From contig NZ_JAHPYF010000004.1 of the NCBI RefSeq assembly GCF_019041915.1, positions 127,500-191,499 of the forward strand: 64,000 bases of DNA, read 5' to 3'. Below the pieces are notes generated by a model, which saw only the letters and a program-made list of their open reading frames with translations, was not told where the DNA came from and ran no database searches. Source of the stretch: Collinsella sp. MSK.8.10 (lineage in GTDB: Bacteria; Actinomycetota; Coriobacteriia; Coriobacteriales; Coriobacteriaceae). The position numbers and the translations under genes are program-made. Shown here in pieces: positions 49,439 to 57,895 of the stretch. The number at the start of each line of letters is the position of its first letter. The stretch's first letter is position 1.

Positions 49439-50721
49439 GTATTCTTGAGAAAAAAATAGGGTCGGGGATAGATGCACTGATAATCAGTCTGATTATGGCT
49501 AAGGTTTTTCTGCTTGAATACCTTGGTATGGCCGGAATCGTAAATAACGTTATCTTTCTTCTCATTGGAGTTCGCCTTATCTTCAGTGGCTGGAAGATTC
49601 CGAAGAAGCTGCTTTTCCTCGTCTGCCTAATTACGATGCTCCTTGTTTTGAGTTACTCTGCTGGGAGCATAGTTCCCGGTAAGACCTCATACAACCTTAA
49701 AGCCATACAGACCTTCTTTTTCTATGCGCTCTTCATCGTGATGCTGAAGACCAACGGGTCAGATTTGCTGGATTTCGGCAAGCAGCGATGGATTGTTTTC
49801 TTTAACGTTGTCTATGCCGTCAACTGTATAGTTATCCTAATTCAGGTCTATTACCCATATTCTCTTATGGCGGCCGCCCCCATGACGGGCCAAATTCCCT
49901 TCTATGAAGACCTGATTTCAGGTCTTTTCATGTATGCTTCGACCCATGCCGTTGCGTTGTTCTCGTGCTTCGTTTTGCTCATTGATTTGAACAGCATACG
50001 GGATGGAAGCGGGGAGTTGCGAATCCCCGTCGTTTGTTGCGCGGCGGCGGTTCTTGCTAGCTCACTTGGTATTGCCGCCTTGAACGACAACAAGGCTTTG
50101 TTCGCCTTGATGCCCATCGTTCTTCTGCTTTTCTATGCCGAAGGTTTGTCATCGATCAATTTCATGAGAATCGCCAAGGGCCTGATGTTTCTTGCTGTCC
50201 TGCTGGGAATTGTCTTCTTGCTGTACATATGCAATTCATCGTTCGCAAACTTTTTTGATGACAATGTCCTGTCGTTATTTGACCTTGTGGAAAGCTCTAG
50301 TTCGATAGGAACCGATGCGGTGGGCAGTGGAGAAAGAATTGCAATAATCGGTTATGCCTTAAATTTGGCGTCAAGCTGGCTTTTTGGTATCGGTTTGGGC
50401 GCAGCAACATTCCACGAGGGCGCCTTCTGCGGGTTTACTCATTTCGGCCAAGCTGATTTTGGATCGCTGGTCATCCTTCTGGGTGTTTGGTTCCTTATTG
50501 CCCTGTTTGCTTTCTATGTCTTCTGCGTGTCTTGCGGGTGTCGGTGGCGCAGACCATACGTTCTTTATCTTTCCCTTGTTGCGCTTGCGGCAACTGCGAC
50601 AATCTACACTCAGTGTTTTACGAGGGCAAATAATGCCTTGCTGTTCTTGCTTATAGGGCTTGCGCTCGTCGAAAGGTGGAAGTCCATTGCTCAGAGTACG
50701 TCGGTTCTTTCTAAGGAGTGA
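49435..50721 (+). CDS. Wzy-like polysaccharide polymerase (polytopic membrane protein)
   Basis: 428 residues with about 11-12 hydrophobic segments, for example ALIISLIMAKVFLLEYLGM, FLLIGVRLIFSGW and GLMFLAVLLGIVFLLYI. A large loop between late helices contains SWLFGIGLGAATFHEG, similar in position to the functional loop of O-antigen ligase/polymerase proteins. Sequence is poorly conserved in this class, so the call rests on topology and on the locus otherwise lacking a polymerase. I chose ATG 49435, overlapping the previous stop; the frame is open upstream as a shadow. Confidence 0.75.
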   Translation: MSILEKKIGSGIDALIISLIMAKVFLLEYLGMAGIVNNVIFLLIGVRLIFSGWKIPKKLLFLVCLITMLLVLSYSAGSIVPGKTSYNLKAIQTFFFYALFIVMLKTNGSDLLDFGKQRWIVFFNVVYAVNCIVILIQVYYPYSLMAAAPMTGQIPFYEDLISGLFMYASTHAVALFSCFVLLIDLNSIRDGSGELRIPVVCCAAAVLASSLGIAALNDNKALFALMPIVLLLFYAEGLSSINFMRIAKGLMFLAVLLGIVFLLYICNSSFANFFDDNVLSLFDLVESSSSIGTDAVGSGERIAIIGYALNLASSWLFGIGLGAATFHEGAFCGFTHFGQADFGSLVILLGVWFLIALFAFYVFCVSCGCRWRRPYVLYLSLVALAATATIYTQCFTRANNALLFLLIGLALVERWKSIAQSTSVLSKE

Positions 50722-50729
50722 CTGGTAAT

Positions 50730-51809
50730 ATGAAGGTCGGGATTGTTACTTTTACCTTTGGGGACAATTATGGTCAGCGTCTGCAGAATTATGCTGTTCA
50801 GGAGCTGCTTCAAAGAAGGGGAGCGGATGCGAGCACGATTCGCCAAAGCGAGCCACGTTGCAGCCTAAAGCACCAGGTTAAAGTTTTTCTTGTCGATAGC
50901 TTCGCTGGTAAGAGGGGGGCCAAACGAGCGAGGCATTCAGCGTTTCTTCGATTCGATGAGGAACATATTAAATATGAGCCGAATTATTCTTTGCCGGATT
51001 TCCCGCCGAGAAAATCTGATGGTTTCGACGCTTTTGTAGCCGGAAGCGATCAGATTTGGTCCCCTTACATTCCTGATAGCAATGGTGCTATGTTTCTTTG
51101 CTTTGCCGAAAGTGTCAAGAAAGTGTCTCTCTCGGCTAGCATTTCTGCACCTGAGCTGCCCATGGAGAAAAAAAGCGCATACAGGGAAAGACTCGCTGCG
51201 TTTGATTTCATATCGGTTAGGGAGAAGAACGCCGCAAGATTGATTAGGGAATGCGCTGGGTTGGACGCGGAGGTTTTGATCGATCCAACCCTTATGCTTG
51301 ACGCTGCAGATTGGGATAAACTCGCCGAAGCGCCTGCGGCTTTACTTCCTAGGCGCTATGCCCTGAAGTACTTTCTCGGTAGTGATTCTCCCAAGGTTGC
51401 GATGTTCGACGAATATTGCAAACGAGCGGGATTGGAGGTCGTAGATCTTCTGGGGGATCCTCGGTTCTTTGCCTGTGGACCTTCTGAGTTCATCTACCTA
51501 ATAAGGAACTCCTCGCTTGTTGCTACTGATTCTTACCACGGAAGCATCTTTACGCTCCTATATCGTAAGCCGCTTCTGATGTTTGAACGCGCAGGTTCGC
51601 AATTCGACATGAGCGATCGGTTCGATACCTTGGCTGAGAAGCTTGGCCTAGGTAATTGGCGTGAAGCAAATTGGAATTACCTCGAAAGCGGGGAGCCAAA
51701 ATCCTTTGATGTTGAGGATAAGCTTCGAATTGAGCGCGCAAAATTCGATTCGTTCCTTAATCGATCCCTGTTCAGCAAATCGAGAAAAGAAATTGTCTAT
51801 CATGCTTAG
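50730..51809 (+). CDS. polysaccharide pyruvyl transferase family protein
   Basis: 359 residues. It begins VGIVTFTFGDNYGQRLQNYA and has FDAFVAGSDQIWSPYIPDS, FISVREKNAARLI, and a C-terminal LVATDSYHGSIFTLLYRKPL, all typical of the CsaB/WcaK-like pyruvyl transferase family. It probably adds a pyruvate ketal to a sugar of the repeat unit. GTG 50718 overlaps the previous stop; ATG 50730 is preferred as the domain start. The gene pairs with the downstream iron-sulfur protein, a frequent neighbour in such loci. Confidence 0.85.
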   Translation: MKVGIVTFTFGDNYGQRLQNYAVQELLQRRGADASTIRQSEPRCSLKHQVKVFLVDSFAGKRGAKRARHSAFLRFDEEHIKYEPNYSLPDFPPRKSDGFDAFVAGSDQIWSPYIPDSNGAMFLCFAESVKKVSLSASISAPELPMEKKSAYRERLAAFDFISVREKNAARLIRECAGLDAEVLIDPTLMLDAADWDKLAEAPAALLPRRYALKYFLGSDSPKVAMFDEYCKRAGLEVVDLLGDPRFFACGPSEFIYLIRNSSLVATDSYHGSIFTLLYRKPLLMFERAGSQFDMSDRFDTLAEKLGLGNWREANWNYLESGEPKSFDVEDKLRIERAKFDSFLNRSLFSKSRKEIVYHA

Positions 51810-53307
51810 CCAACGTAAGACCGGTGCGATACTCGGCTATGCAAACATCATAGTCAAGAACCTGGTCAACCTCGTCTATACGCCCATGCTGCTGGCATTC
51901 GTGGGCCAGGCTGACTACGGCGTATACCAGACGTCCAACTCGTTCGTATTCTCGCTTACACTTCTAACCTTCGGCTTTTCCGAGGCCTACATCCGCTTCT
52001 ATACGCAGGAACGAGCGAAAGGTAGCGAGGGCGACATTCGCAGGCTCAACGGCATGTATCTCATGCTTTACATTGCGGTCTGTGTCGTGGCCCTTGCGCT
52101 GGGCTTACTCTTTTCTGCTAATGTTGGGACATTTTTCTCAGATAGTTTCACGGACAACCAGGTGGGACTCGCGGGTAAGCTCATGGTGATAATGTCGTTC
52201 AACGTCGCCGTGACGCTATTTTCAACCGTCTTCGATGCGTACATTCTTGCCCATGAACAGTTCAAGTTTCAACAGTCGAGGCAGATGTTCACATCTTTGG
52301 CGACTCCTGGCGTGGCTTTCGTGCTGCTCAATCTTGGGATGGGGGCGGCGGGCGTTGCGACGGCGCAGCTTGCAGTTGCATTGACACTGTTGGTTCTGAA
52401 CGCCAGGTTCGCAGTCTTAAAGCTTGGCATGAGATTTGATGTTTTCCACTTTGACGGGTCTCTCTTCCTCTCGATTGCCGCGTTCAGCGCGTGGATATTT
52501 GGTAATCAGATTTGTGAACTGGTTAACCAGAGTGTTCCAAATATGTTACTTGGCGCTCTTACGAGTGCCGTCACCGTATCAGTGTTTGCAATTTCAATTC
52601 AAGTTCGTAGCGTCTTCGTTTCCCTTTCAACGGTGATGTCGAATGTCTTTGTTCCAATGATCAATCGTATCGTAGCCACAAGCGATGACAACACTAAACT
52701 CACCCGACTCATGACGCGCGTGGGACGCTACCAGATGTTCCTATTCTGCTGGGTGTACTGTGGATTCGTCCTTCTCGGGCGCTTCTTCATTGCCAAGTGG
52801 GCGGGCGAGGGCTTCATGGACGCGTACTGGCTTATCTGCGCCATGGCGCTGCCACTGGGAATTCCCCTGTGTCAGAACACAGGAATCGAGATTCAGCGCG
52901 CCAAGAACAAGCACAAGGCTCGCTCCGTCGTTTATCTCTGCATGGCGGGCGTCAACGTTGTGTTCACTTGGGCTATGTCACCTGTTCTGGGTTATTGGGC
53001 TCCGGCCATCGCCTACATTCTGAGCATTTCGTTGGGCAACGGCCTCTTTATGAACTGGTATTACCAGAAGAGGATTGGGCTCGATATGGTTTTCTACTGG
53101 CGCCGCAACCTTCCCGTGCTGTTGGTCTCCGCTTGCGTCCTCGCAGCATGCCTGCTGGGATCAGCCTTCGTGCCCGTCACTGGATGGGCGTTGTTTCTCT
53201 GCTGGGGTGCTGTCTACACCGTCCTGTTCATGGCCGCTATGTGGGCGTTCGTACTCGATGCCGACGAGAAGAACATGCTCGCTGCTCGCCTGCCGTTCCT
53301 TCGTTAG
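51802..53307 (+). CDS. Wzx-type polysaccharide flippase
   Basis: 501 residues with about 12-14 membrane helices of the MATE/MOP polysaccharide-export fold. It starts KTGAILGYANIIVKNLVNLV, then TPMLLAFVGQADYGVYQT and FGFSEAYIRFYTQERAKG, the usual N-terminal pattern of capsule flippases. It would flip lipid-linked repeat units for the Wzy-like polymerase encoded upstream. ATG 51802 overlaps the pyruvyl transferase stop by eight bases. The frame is open upstream as a shadow. Confidence 0.88.
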   Translation: MLSQRKTGAILGYANIIVKNLVNLVYTPMLLAFVGQADYGVYQTSNSFVFSLTLLTFGFSEAYIRFYTQERAKGSEGDIRRLNGMYLMLYIAVCVVALALGLLFSANVGTFFSDSFTDNQVGLAGKLMVIMSFNVAVTLFSTVFDAYILAHEQFKFQQSRQMFTSLATPGVAFVLLNLGMGAAGVATAQLAVALTLLVLNARFAVLKLGMRFDVFHFDGSLFLSIAAFSAWIFGNQICELVNQSVPNMLLGALTSAVTVSVFAISIQVRSVFVSLSTVMSNVFVPMINRIVATSDDNTKLTRLMTRVGRYQMFLFCWVYCGFVLLGRFFIAKWAGEGFMDAYWLICAMALPLGIPLCQNTGIEIQRAKNKHKARSVVYLCMAGVNVVFTWAMSPVLGYWAPAIAYILSISLGNGLFMNWYYQKRIGLDMVFYWRRNLPVLLVSACVLAACLLGSAFVPVTGWALFLCWGAVYTVLFMAAMWAFVLDADEKNMLAARLPFLR

Positions 53308-53316
53308 GAGTTCGCT

Positions 53317-54531
53317 GTGTCTTATGACGAGATGAAGATATCCAAGCTCGGCGATGCCTGTTGTGGCTGTGGTGCATGTGCCGCGAAGTGCCCCAAGACG
53401 TGCATCTCCATGCATGAGGATAAGTTTGGCTTCCTACATCCCGTTATCGATGCAGGCGCCTGTGTGGGGTGCCATGCGTGCGATTCGGTATGTCCCGCGC
53501 TTGGCGGGGGCAAGTGCGACGAAGCTCTCGGGATCCGCTGGGCCAAGGGCAAGTCCAGTGAGCTGTTGGAGGCTTCCTCCAGTGGTGGCATCTTTGGCCT
53601 CCTAGCAGAAAGCGTGATCGCGGGCGGCGGTGTTGTCTGCGGAGCCGCCTGGGCCGACGGTTGCCGCCATGTCGAGCATGTGCTGATCGAGGACGCTGTC
53701 TCTCTCGATCGTGTCATGCGCTCCAAGTACGTCCAGAGCCGCGTAGGCAGGGAGGTCTACGCGGGGGTTCGCGATGCAATCCGCTCGGGTCGTCGTGTGC
53801 TCTTCGCTGGTACCGCGTGCCAGGTCGCGGGCCTCAAGCGCTATCTGGGAAAGACGGGGGGGAGCGCCCTTCTCCTCACCGTTGACGTTATCTGCCACGG
53901 TGTCCCGGCGCCGCGCCTATGGTCGGAGTGGATTGACTACAAGAATGTGCTCCGCGATTCGAACGTCTGTGACGTTAATATGCGGAGTAAGACAACCGGA
54001 TGGCTGTCTTACTCCGCTATGTACGAGTACATAGCGGAGAAAGACCCATTCTCGTCTTGCGAGTCCACCATTTTCAATCAAGACTGGTACATGAAAGCGT
54101 TTCTGGCCAATGCGTCGCTGAGGCCCTCTTGTTTCATGTGTCCTGCCAAGAGAAGTTGCGGCTCCGACATCACCCTCGGCGACTTCTGGGGTTTCCAGGG
54201 CATCCATCCTGAGGTCGACTACTCTAAGGGTGTCTCTGCGGTTATCTGTAATACCGATAAGGGTATCGCAGCTTTTCAAGGAATTGCGAACTCCATTGAC
54301 TGTGGCGAAGCGACCATCGAACAGGTTCTTGCTGGCAATCCTAGCCTGGTCAAATCGGTTGCCCCGTATGCGAAGTGCGATGAGTTTATGGCAGATTTTG
54401 CTTCAAGGATGGGTATCGAGGGACTGATGGCTAAGTACGACTTCAAGTCGTCTCTTAAGCAGCGCGTCCGCGGCAAACTCGGAGCGATCAAACGCAAGGT
54501 GCTCAAGGTTGCTCGCGAGGGCATTCGCTAG
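53317..54531 (+). CDS. F420 hydrogenase/dehydrogenase beta-subunit family iron-sulfur protein
   Basis: 404 residues. The N-terminus carries two ferredoxin-type [4Fe-4S] motifs: CCGCGACAAKCPKTC (about residues 11-25) and CVGCHACDSVCP (about 46-57). Domains of the FrhB/FdhB type follow, with FAGTACQVAGLKRYLG, VDVICHGVPAPRLW and RPSCFMCPAKRSCGSDITLGD (further cysteines). Members often sit beside pyruvyl transferases in polysaccharide loci, where their redox role is unclear. GTG 53317 has TAGGAG upstream. It is the last intact gene of the polysaccharide operon. Confidence 0.87.
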   Translation: MSYDEMKISKLGDACCGCGACAAKCPKTCISMHEDKFGFLHPVIDAGACVGCHACDSVCPALGGGKCDEALGIRWAKGKSSELLEASSSGGIFGLLAESVIAGGGVVCGAAWADGCRHVEHVLIEDAVSLDRVMRSKYVQSRVGREVYAGVRDAIRSGRRVLFAGTACQVAGLKRYLGKTGGSALLLTVDVICHGVPAPRLWSEWIDYKNVLRDSNVCDVNMRSKTTGWLSYSAMYEYIAEKDPFSSCESTIFNQDWYMKAFLANASLRPSCFMCPAKRSCGSDITLGDFWGFQGIHPEVDYSKGVSAVICNTDKGIAAFQGIANSIDCGEATIEQVLAGNPSLVKSVAPYAKCDEFMADFASRMGIEGLMAKYDFKSSLKQRVRGKLGAIKRKVLKVAREGIR

Positions 54532-54670
54532 CGGCATGCGACGGGCAGCTGCAAGCGGTGCGTGAGCCCGCCGTTGCGTGCGAGGTTTGTATATGTCGTT
54601 CCACGTGGATCTATTAACCTGCGCATCTACTTAGCTACATACTTGTTGTCACCAAGATGATTTAGCGAAT

Positions 54671-55891
54671 CTAATTGGGATGACGCACAGTATCGGGTAG
54701 TAAAGCAACGACTAAACGGCCTTCAATTAGCAACTTATGAATCAGATTTGTTCCATGATCTTTGTTATCAAGAGTTGCCCCATAAGCAGTCAAAAGCGCA
54801 ATTGCTTTTGACATTACATCTTTCTTTGCCTCCTCAACGGTTCCGCAATCTCCAGATCTCTTCTCGTGCGGCCTGAAAAAGAAGATCAATTTCGTTTCTC
54901 CTTCATACAGGTTCACCGCATCAAATATTGCCTGAAAATATGAATAGTCAGCTTTTCCCAAAGAGTGACCGTAGAACTTTATAACGCGCGTACCATGTCC
55001 ATAGGTGCTTGCGTTGGTGGGTACTTCAACAATTTTTTCAATATCTGGCGGATTTAATGCCATAACTCGATATGTCTTTGTAAAGGGCACAACGAGCTCA
55101 TTGCCCATTATGCGAGAACCGTCAATCCCAAATACAATTTCACCGCCAAGTCTTCCGTGTACATTAACGTAGTTGATCGCATGTTCTTTCGAACGGAAAT
55201 CCTCTGCGACTCGAGTGTAATTAAAGCTAAGGATGCTTTCCTGAATGTCATATTCTTCTTCACACGGTCGCTCATAATCCATCAGTTCAATCATGAGTTT
55301 TGATGCGCGGTCTTTATAGTCATCCGACTTCGAAACTGCCTCCTGAAGGTATTTCGAAAACTCCTCTTCAAGAATATGTAGGTCCTTCATGGTTCTATCC
55401 AGTAGACTACTAATGGTCCAATGACACCAGTGATTTGGGAGGCGGTGGAACAGCTGAAACGCAACCACCTCTTCAACATTTTTTGAATCAAATTCAGTTG
55501 GGTCGTGATTCACCAGAAAGTTAAGGCACTTTGAAAAGAGCGTGCCTTCTGACAATGGCTCAAAGCCGTCGGGTGCCATCCAATTTGAGATGGCACCCTC
55601 TATGTCGCACCAATTGGCATTTGGCATGCCCTCTAATATGGTATCCCATATTGTAAGGGTGTAACTTCGAGCTTCGTCACCTTTGCATTCTCTTAAATCT
55701 ATATTTCGGGCATTAATATAGCTGCTGAACCCAGACGGCAATCCACACTCTAAGTCGAATCCGTTACCAATGATAATTAGCTGATGCCAATTTGGACGAA
55801 AATCAGGAAGATTAAAATTTGGGATATTCATATTCTGATTAATGGCAGGCAAGCTAAAATTCTGCGCACCTTGCTCTGTGACGGTTGTCAT
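54671..55891 (-). CDS. AbiH-family abortive-infection protein
   Basis: 406 residues. After about 35 variable residues comes HQLIIIGNGFDLECGLPSGF (about 36-55), the diagnostic NGFD-hGLPT motif of the AbiH family of phage abortive-infection proteins. DIEGAISNW, ILSFNYTRVAEDF, NYVNVHGRLGGEIVFGIDG and RVIKFYGHSLGKADYSYF fit the family. The mechanism of AbiH is not known. The gene is AT-rich compared with the polysaccharide genes and is transcribed toward them, suggesting separate acquisition. Confidence 0.85.
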   Translation of the reverse strand: MTTVTEQGAQNFSLPAINQNMNIPNFNLPDFRPNWHQLIIIGNGFDLECGLPSGFSSYINARNIDLRECKGDEARSYTLTIWDTILEGMPNANWCDIEGAISNWMAPDGFEPLSEGTLFSKCLNFLVNHDPTEFDSKNVEEVVAFQLFHRLPNHWCHWTISSLLDRTMKDLHILEEEFSKYLQEAVSKSDDYKDRASKLMIELMDYERPCEEEYDIQESILSFNYTRVAEDFRSKEHAINYVNVHGRLGGEIVFGIDGSRIMGNELVVPFTKTYRVMALNPPDIEKIVEVPTNASTYGHGTRVIKFYGHSLGKADYSYFQAIFDAVNLYEGETKLIFFFRPHEKRSGDCGTVEEAKKDVMSKAIALLTAYGATLDNKDHGTNLIHKLLIEGRLVVALLPDTVRHPN

Positions 55892-56009
55892 CTATTGTTC
55901 TCCCTGCGTCGTCTTTAATTGGCAATATTCTACTCATCGGTTATTTAACAATCATTCCTATTTTCGCCTGCAGTTTTTTATCGGCAAATTCTCTTAATTA
56001 AAAAAATGG

Positions 56010-56293
56010 CAATTGGTGGACGCGGGCGTCTACAACGTGACGATGAAGTCGAACTCTAACGACTTCCGCGCGAGTTCCATCCAGGGCGTCATGAAGCGCG
56101 TGAATGTCAAGGGCGTGCCCGTGGTGGTCTACGAGCCCACGCTGTACGCGCCGGAGCTCTTCGGCTCCGAGGTGACCCATGACCTGGAGGTCTTCAAGGC
56201 CGGCTGCGACGTAATCGTCCCCAACCGCTGGAGCGACGAGCTCGCGGACGTGGCGGCAAGGTGTACACGAGAGATCTGTTTAAGCGGGACTAG
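56010..56293 (+). pseudogene. UDP-glucose 6-dehydrogenase C-terminal remnant, frameshifted
   Basis: Translation from about 56016 reads VDAGVYNVTMKSNSNDFRAS and then SSIQGVMKRV, VVVYEPTLYAPELFGSEV and CDVIVPNRWSDELADVA, which is the C-terminal domain of UDP-glucose/GDP-mannose dehydrogenases. Near 56256 one base is missing (GCGGC where GCGGAC is expected). Restoring it continues as KVYTRDLFKRD to the stop at 56291-56293. The N-terminal two-thirds are absent. The fragment is GC-rich inside AT-rich flanks, so it is a relic, probably of a ugd gene once at the end of this locus. Confidence 0.8.
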
Positions 56294-56348
56294 GGGAGAG
56301 GGTTTTTACTGCAACTCTAGCCATACTTAATAATAGTAATGTCAAGGA

Positions 56349-56386
56349 TGATGCCGTATCGGATAGTTCCGATACGGCATCATTTG
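56349..56386 (+). terminator. terminator after the UDP-glucose dehydrogenase remnant
   Basis: TGATGCCGTATCGGA (56349-56363) and TCCGATACGGCATCA (56368-56382) form a perfect 15-bp stem with a TAGT loop, followed by TTTGATG. It is probably the original ugd/locus terminator. Confidence 0.75.
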
Positions 56387-56485
56387 ATGTAAGCCCCAAC
56401 CCCTCAACCATATATGATTCCTTGCTAGGTATATCTAAGTCCATTTTCATAACTCGAGTCCTACAATTTCCACTAAAGGGCCACC

Positions 56486-56818
56486 ATGAAAATAGAGTCT
56501 GAAAAAGACAATACCTCGTTGTTATCGCTATTCTTATTCACGGTTCAGGAATACGAGGCCATTACTGCACATATACTTTTACCGGCACCAAATGACTATT
56601 CTTCAATTTCCGATCCGCTCGGTCTTCGTGATTCAGCTATAGAGAATCTTAAGGCGACCTGGGCTGCAATGTATCTGCATGATGCTCCGGCGGAAATACT
56701 ATTCCGACGGCGAGAGCGTGCAGCTGTGCTGATATCCACTTGCTGCTGCCTTTGTGGCTTGTTCAGAATCAGGCGACCCGTCAGAAGCCAGGGAAACCTG
56801 AGGTTCCGCCTGATGTGA
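56486..56818 (+). CDS. short hypothetical frame, probably truncated at its 3' end
   Basis: A frame with a good ribosome site (AAAGGG, nine bases before ATG 56486). It encodes about 70 protein-like residues (KDNTSLLSLFLFTVQEYEAI, IENLKATWAAMYLHD). The character then changes near 56700 to an Arg/Cys-rich sequence read through the antisense of the opposing frame. I recognise no family. The likely explanation is the 5' part of a lost gene joined to foreign DNA. Confidence 0.35.
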   Translation: MKIESEKDNTSLLSLFLFTVQEYEAITAHILLPAPNDYSSISDPLGLRDSAIENLKATWAAMYLHDAPAEILFRRRERAAVLISTCCCLCGLFRIRRPVRSQGNLRFRLM

Positions 56819-57034
56819 AATTGGATTCGCGAGATCGGAATCATTTTTGATGGACTTATTGCCGATTTCGCTTGTTACGCTGTCGACTGAATTGCCCACT
56901 GCGCCAGCATCAACCTGCTCTAGGGTGTTTTCTTGACGCCGTTCTTCTTCCGCTATAACCCTTACGGGTATTGCTGCGCTAAGCATAGATACGCAAAGAA
57001 CTGCGAAGAGCGAGCGGTAAAAGACTCGTTTCAT
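56699..57034 (-). pseudogene. truncated secreted protein, N-terminal part with signal peptide
   Basis: From ATG 57034 (GAGAGG upstream) the 111-residue frame has a clear signal peptide (KRVFYRSLFAVLCVSMLSAA, cleavage likely after VIA near residue 27) and a Glu/Ser/Asp-rich linker. It ends abruptly after AAASGYQHSCTLSPSE at the same point (about 56700) where the opposing frame changes character. GYQHSC-type sequence recalls the start of RCC1-like repeats of cell-surface proteins, but this is weak. I read it as the 5' end of a larger surface-protein gene. Confidence 0.45.
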
Positions 57035-57297
57035 AGCGGTGCCTCTCGATAAGATGGGCGCCAAGGCCCGGAGGCGGCGCCAGGCCAACACTCCGTGTAT
57101 ATGTCTGTGGGGTTATTTTGCGGTAACACCAGTCAACAACAGCGACCTTTTTGAACAAAGTTGGGGAGGGGAGGGGATGTTGGTGCACCTAGAATTGGCA
57201 GTGAGCTCGTATCGACGGCTATAGTTGGTTATTCAGGATGTAAAATCACAAACCAAGCTGGTTTACTACGGATTATTAATTTGATTGGGGGCCAAAG
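57035..57297. other. 263-bp gap upstream of the defence operon
   Basis: No gene is visible. It contains one GGTTTACTACG element (57260-57270), also seen as an inverted pair at 25985-26115, and no clear promoter pair. Confidence 0.5.
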
Positions 57298-57849
57298 ATG
57301 GTGGACGAATCTATTCTTGTTTCGATTCTTGATTCAGTTGCATCCATGCTTCCCTCCCTAGTAGGCACCCTAATTGGCGGCGGCGTTACACTGCTCGCTA
57401 CGCGTATGACTATCAGGCACCAAAACGAGCTTGAAGACAAGAAAAGAAGGTTAACGCTTGAGGACGATTGGCGACAATACGAAAGGGAGAACCTGACACG
57501 TCTTCAAGAAACGATTCAGCACAGTATGCGCGCAAGCGCTAAGTGCTATTCCCAAATGCTGGAGTATGCCGCGACCGGAAGAAATTATATCGAGGCGATT
57601 ATTGACGACAATGATTCTGAAGCTCAGCGGCATTATTTAGAGGATATCCTTCTACTCAGCGCACGTTTACCTGGAGATGACCTGAACGACGCCATGACTT
57701 TGTACCGAGAGAAAACGCGCCGAGTGACGCTTGAGTCGCATAGCGAATCACAGCTGAATGCTGCAATGAACGAACTTTTAATTCAGTATGACGCATGTAT
57801 GGCGCTTGTGGGGCAAAGACTTCGGCGATGCGTGGGCGGCAATGAATAA
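57298..57849 (+). CDS. hypothetical membrane-anchored coiled-coil protein
   Basis: 183 residues, family not recognised. The N-terminus has a hydrophobic segment (SMLPSLVGTLIGGGVTLLAT, about residues 16-35), then a long charged helical region (RHQNELEDKKRRLTLEDDW, about 41-75) and further helices rich in Glu, Arg and Leu. It looks like an inner-membrane-tethered alpha-helical protein with its bulk in the cytoplasm. The OLD-nuclease gene begins 46 bases downstream on the same strand, so cotranscription is likely and it may be an accessory of that system. Confidence 0.7.
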   Translation: MVDESILVSILDSVASMLPSLVGTLIGGGVTLLATRMTIRHQNELEDKKRRLTLEDDWRQYERENLTRLQETIQHSMRASAKCYSQMLEYAATGRNYIEAIIDDNDSEAQRHYLEDILLLSARLPGDDLNDAMTLYREKTRRVTLESHSESQLNAAMNELLIQYDACMALVGQRLRRCVGGNE

Positions 57850-57895
57850 ATAATTGCCTGAAACTAAAAGGGATAATTGCGGCGGTGGTTTAATC

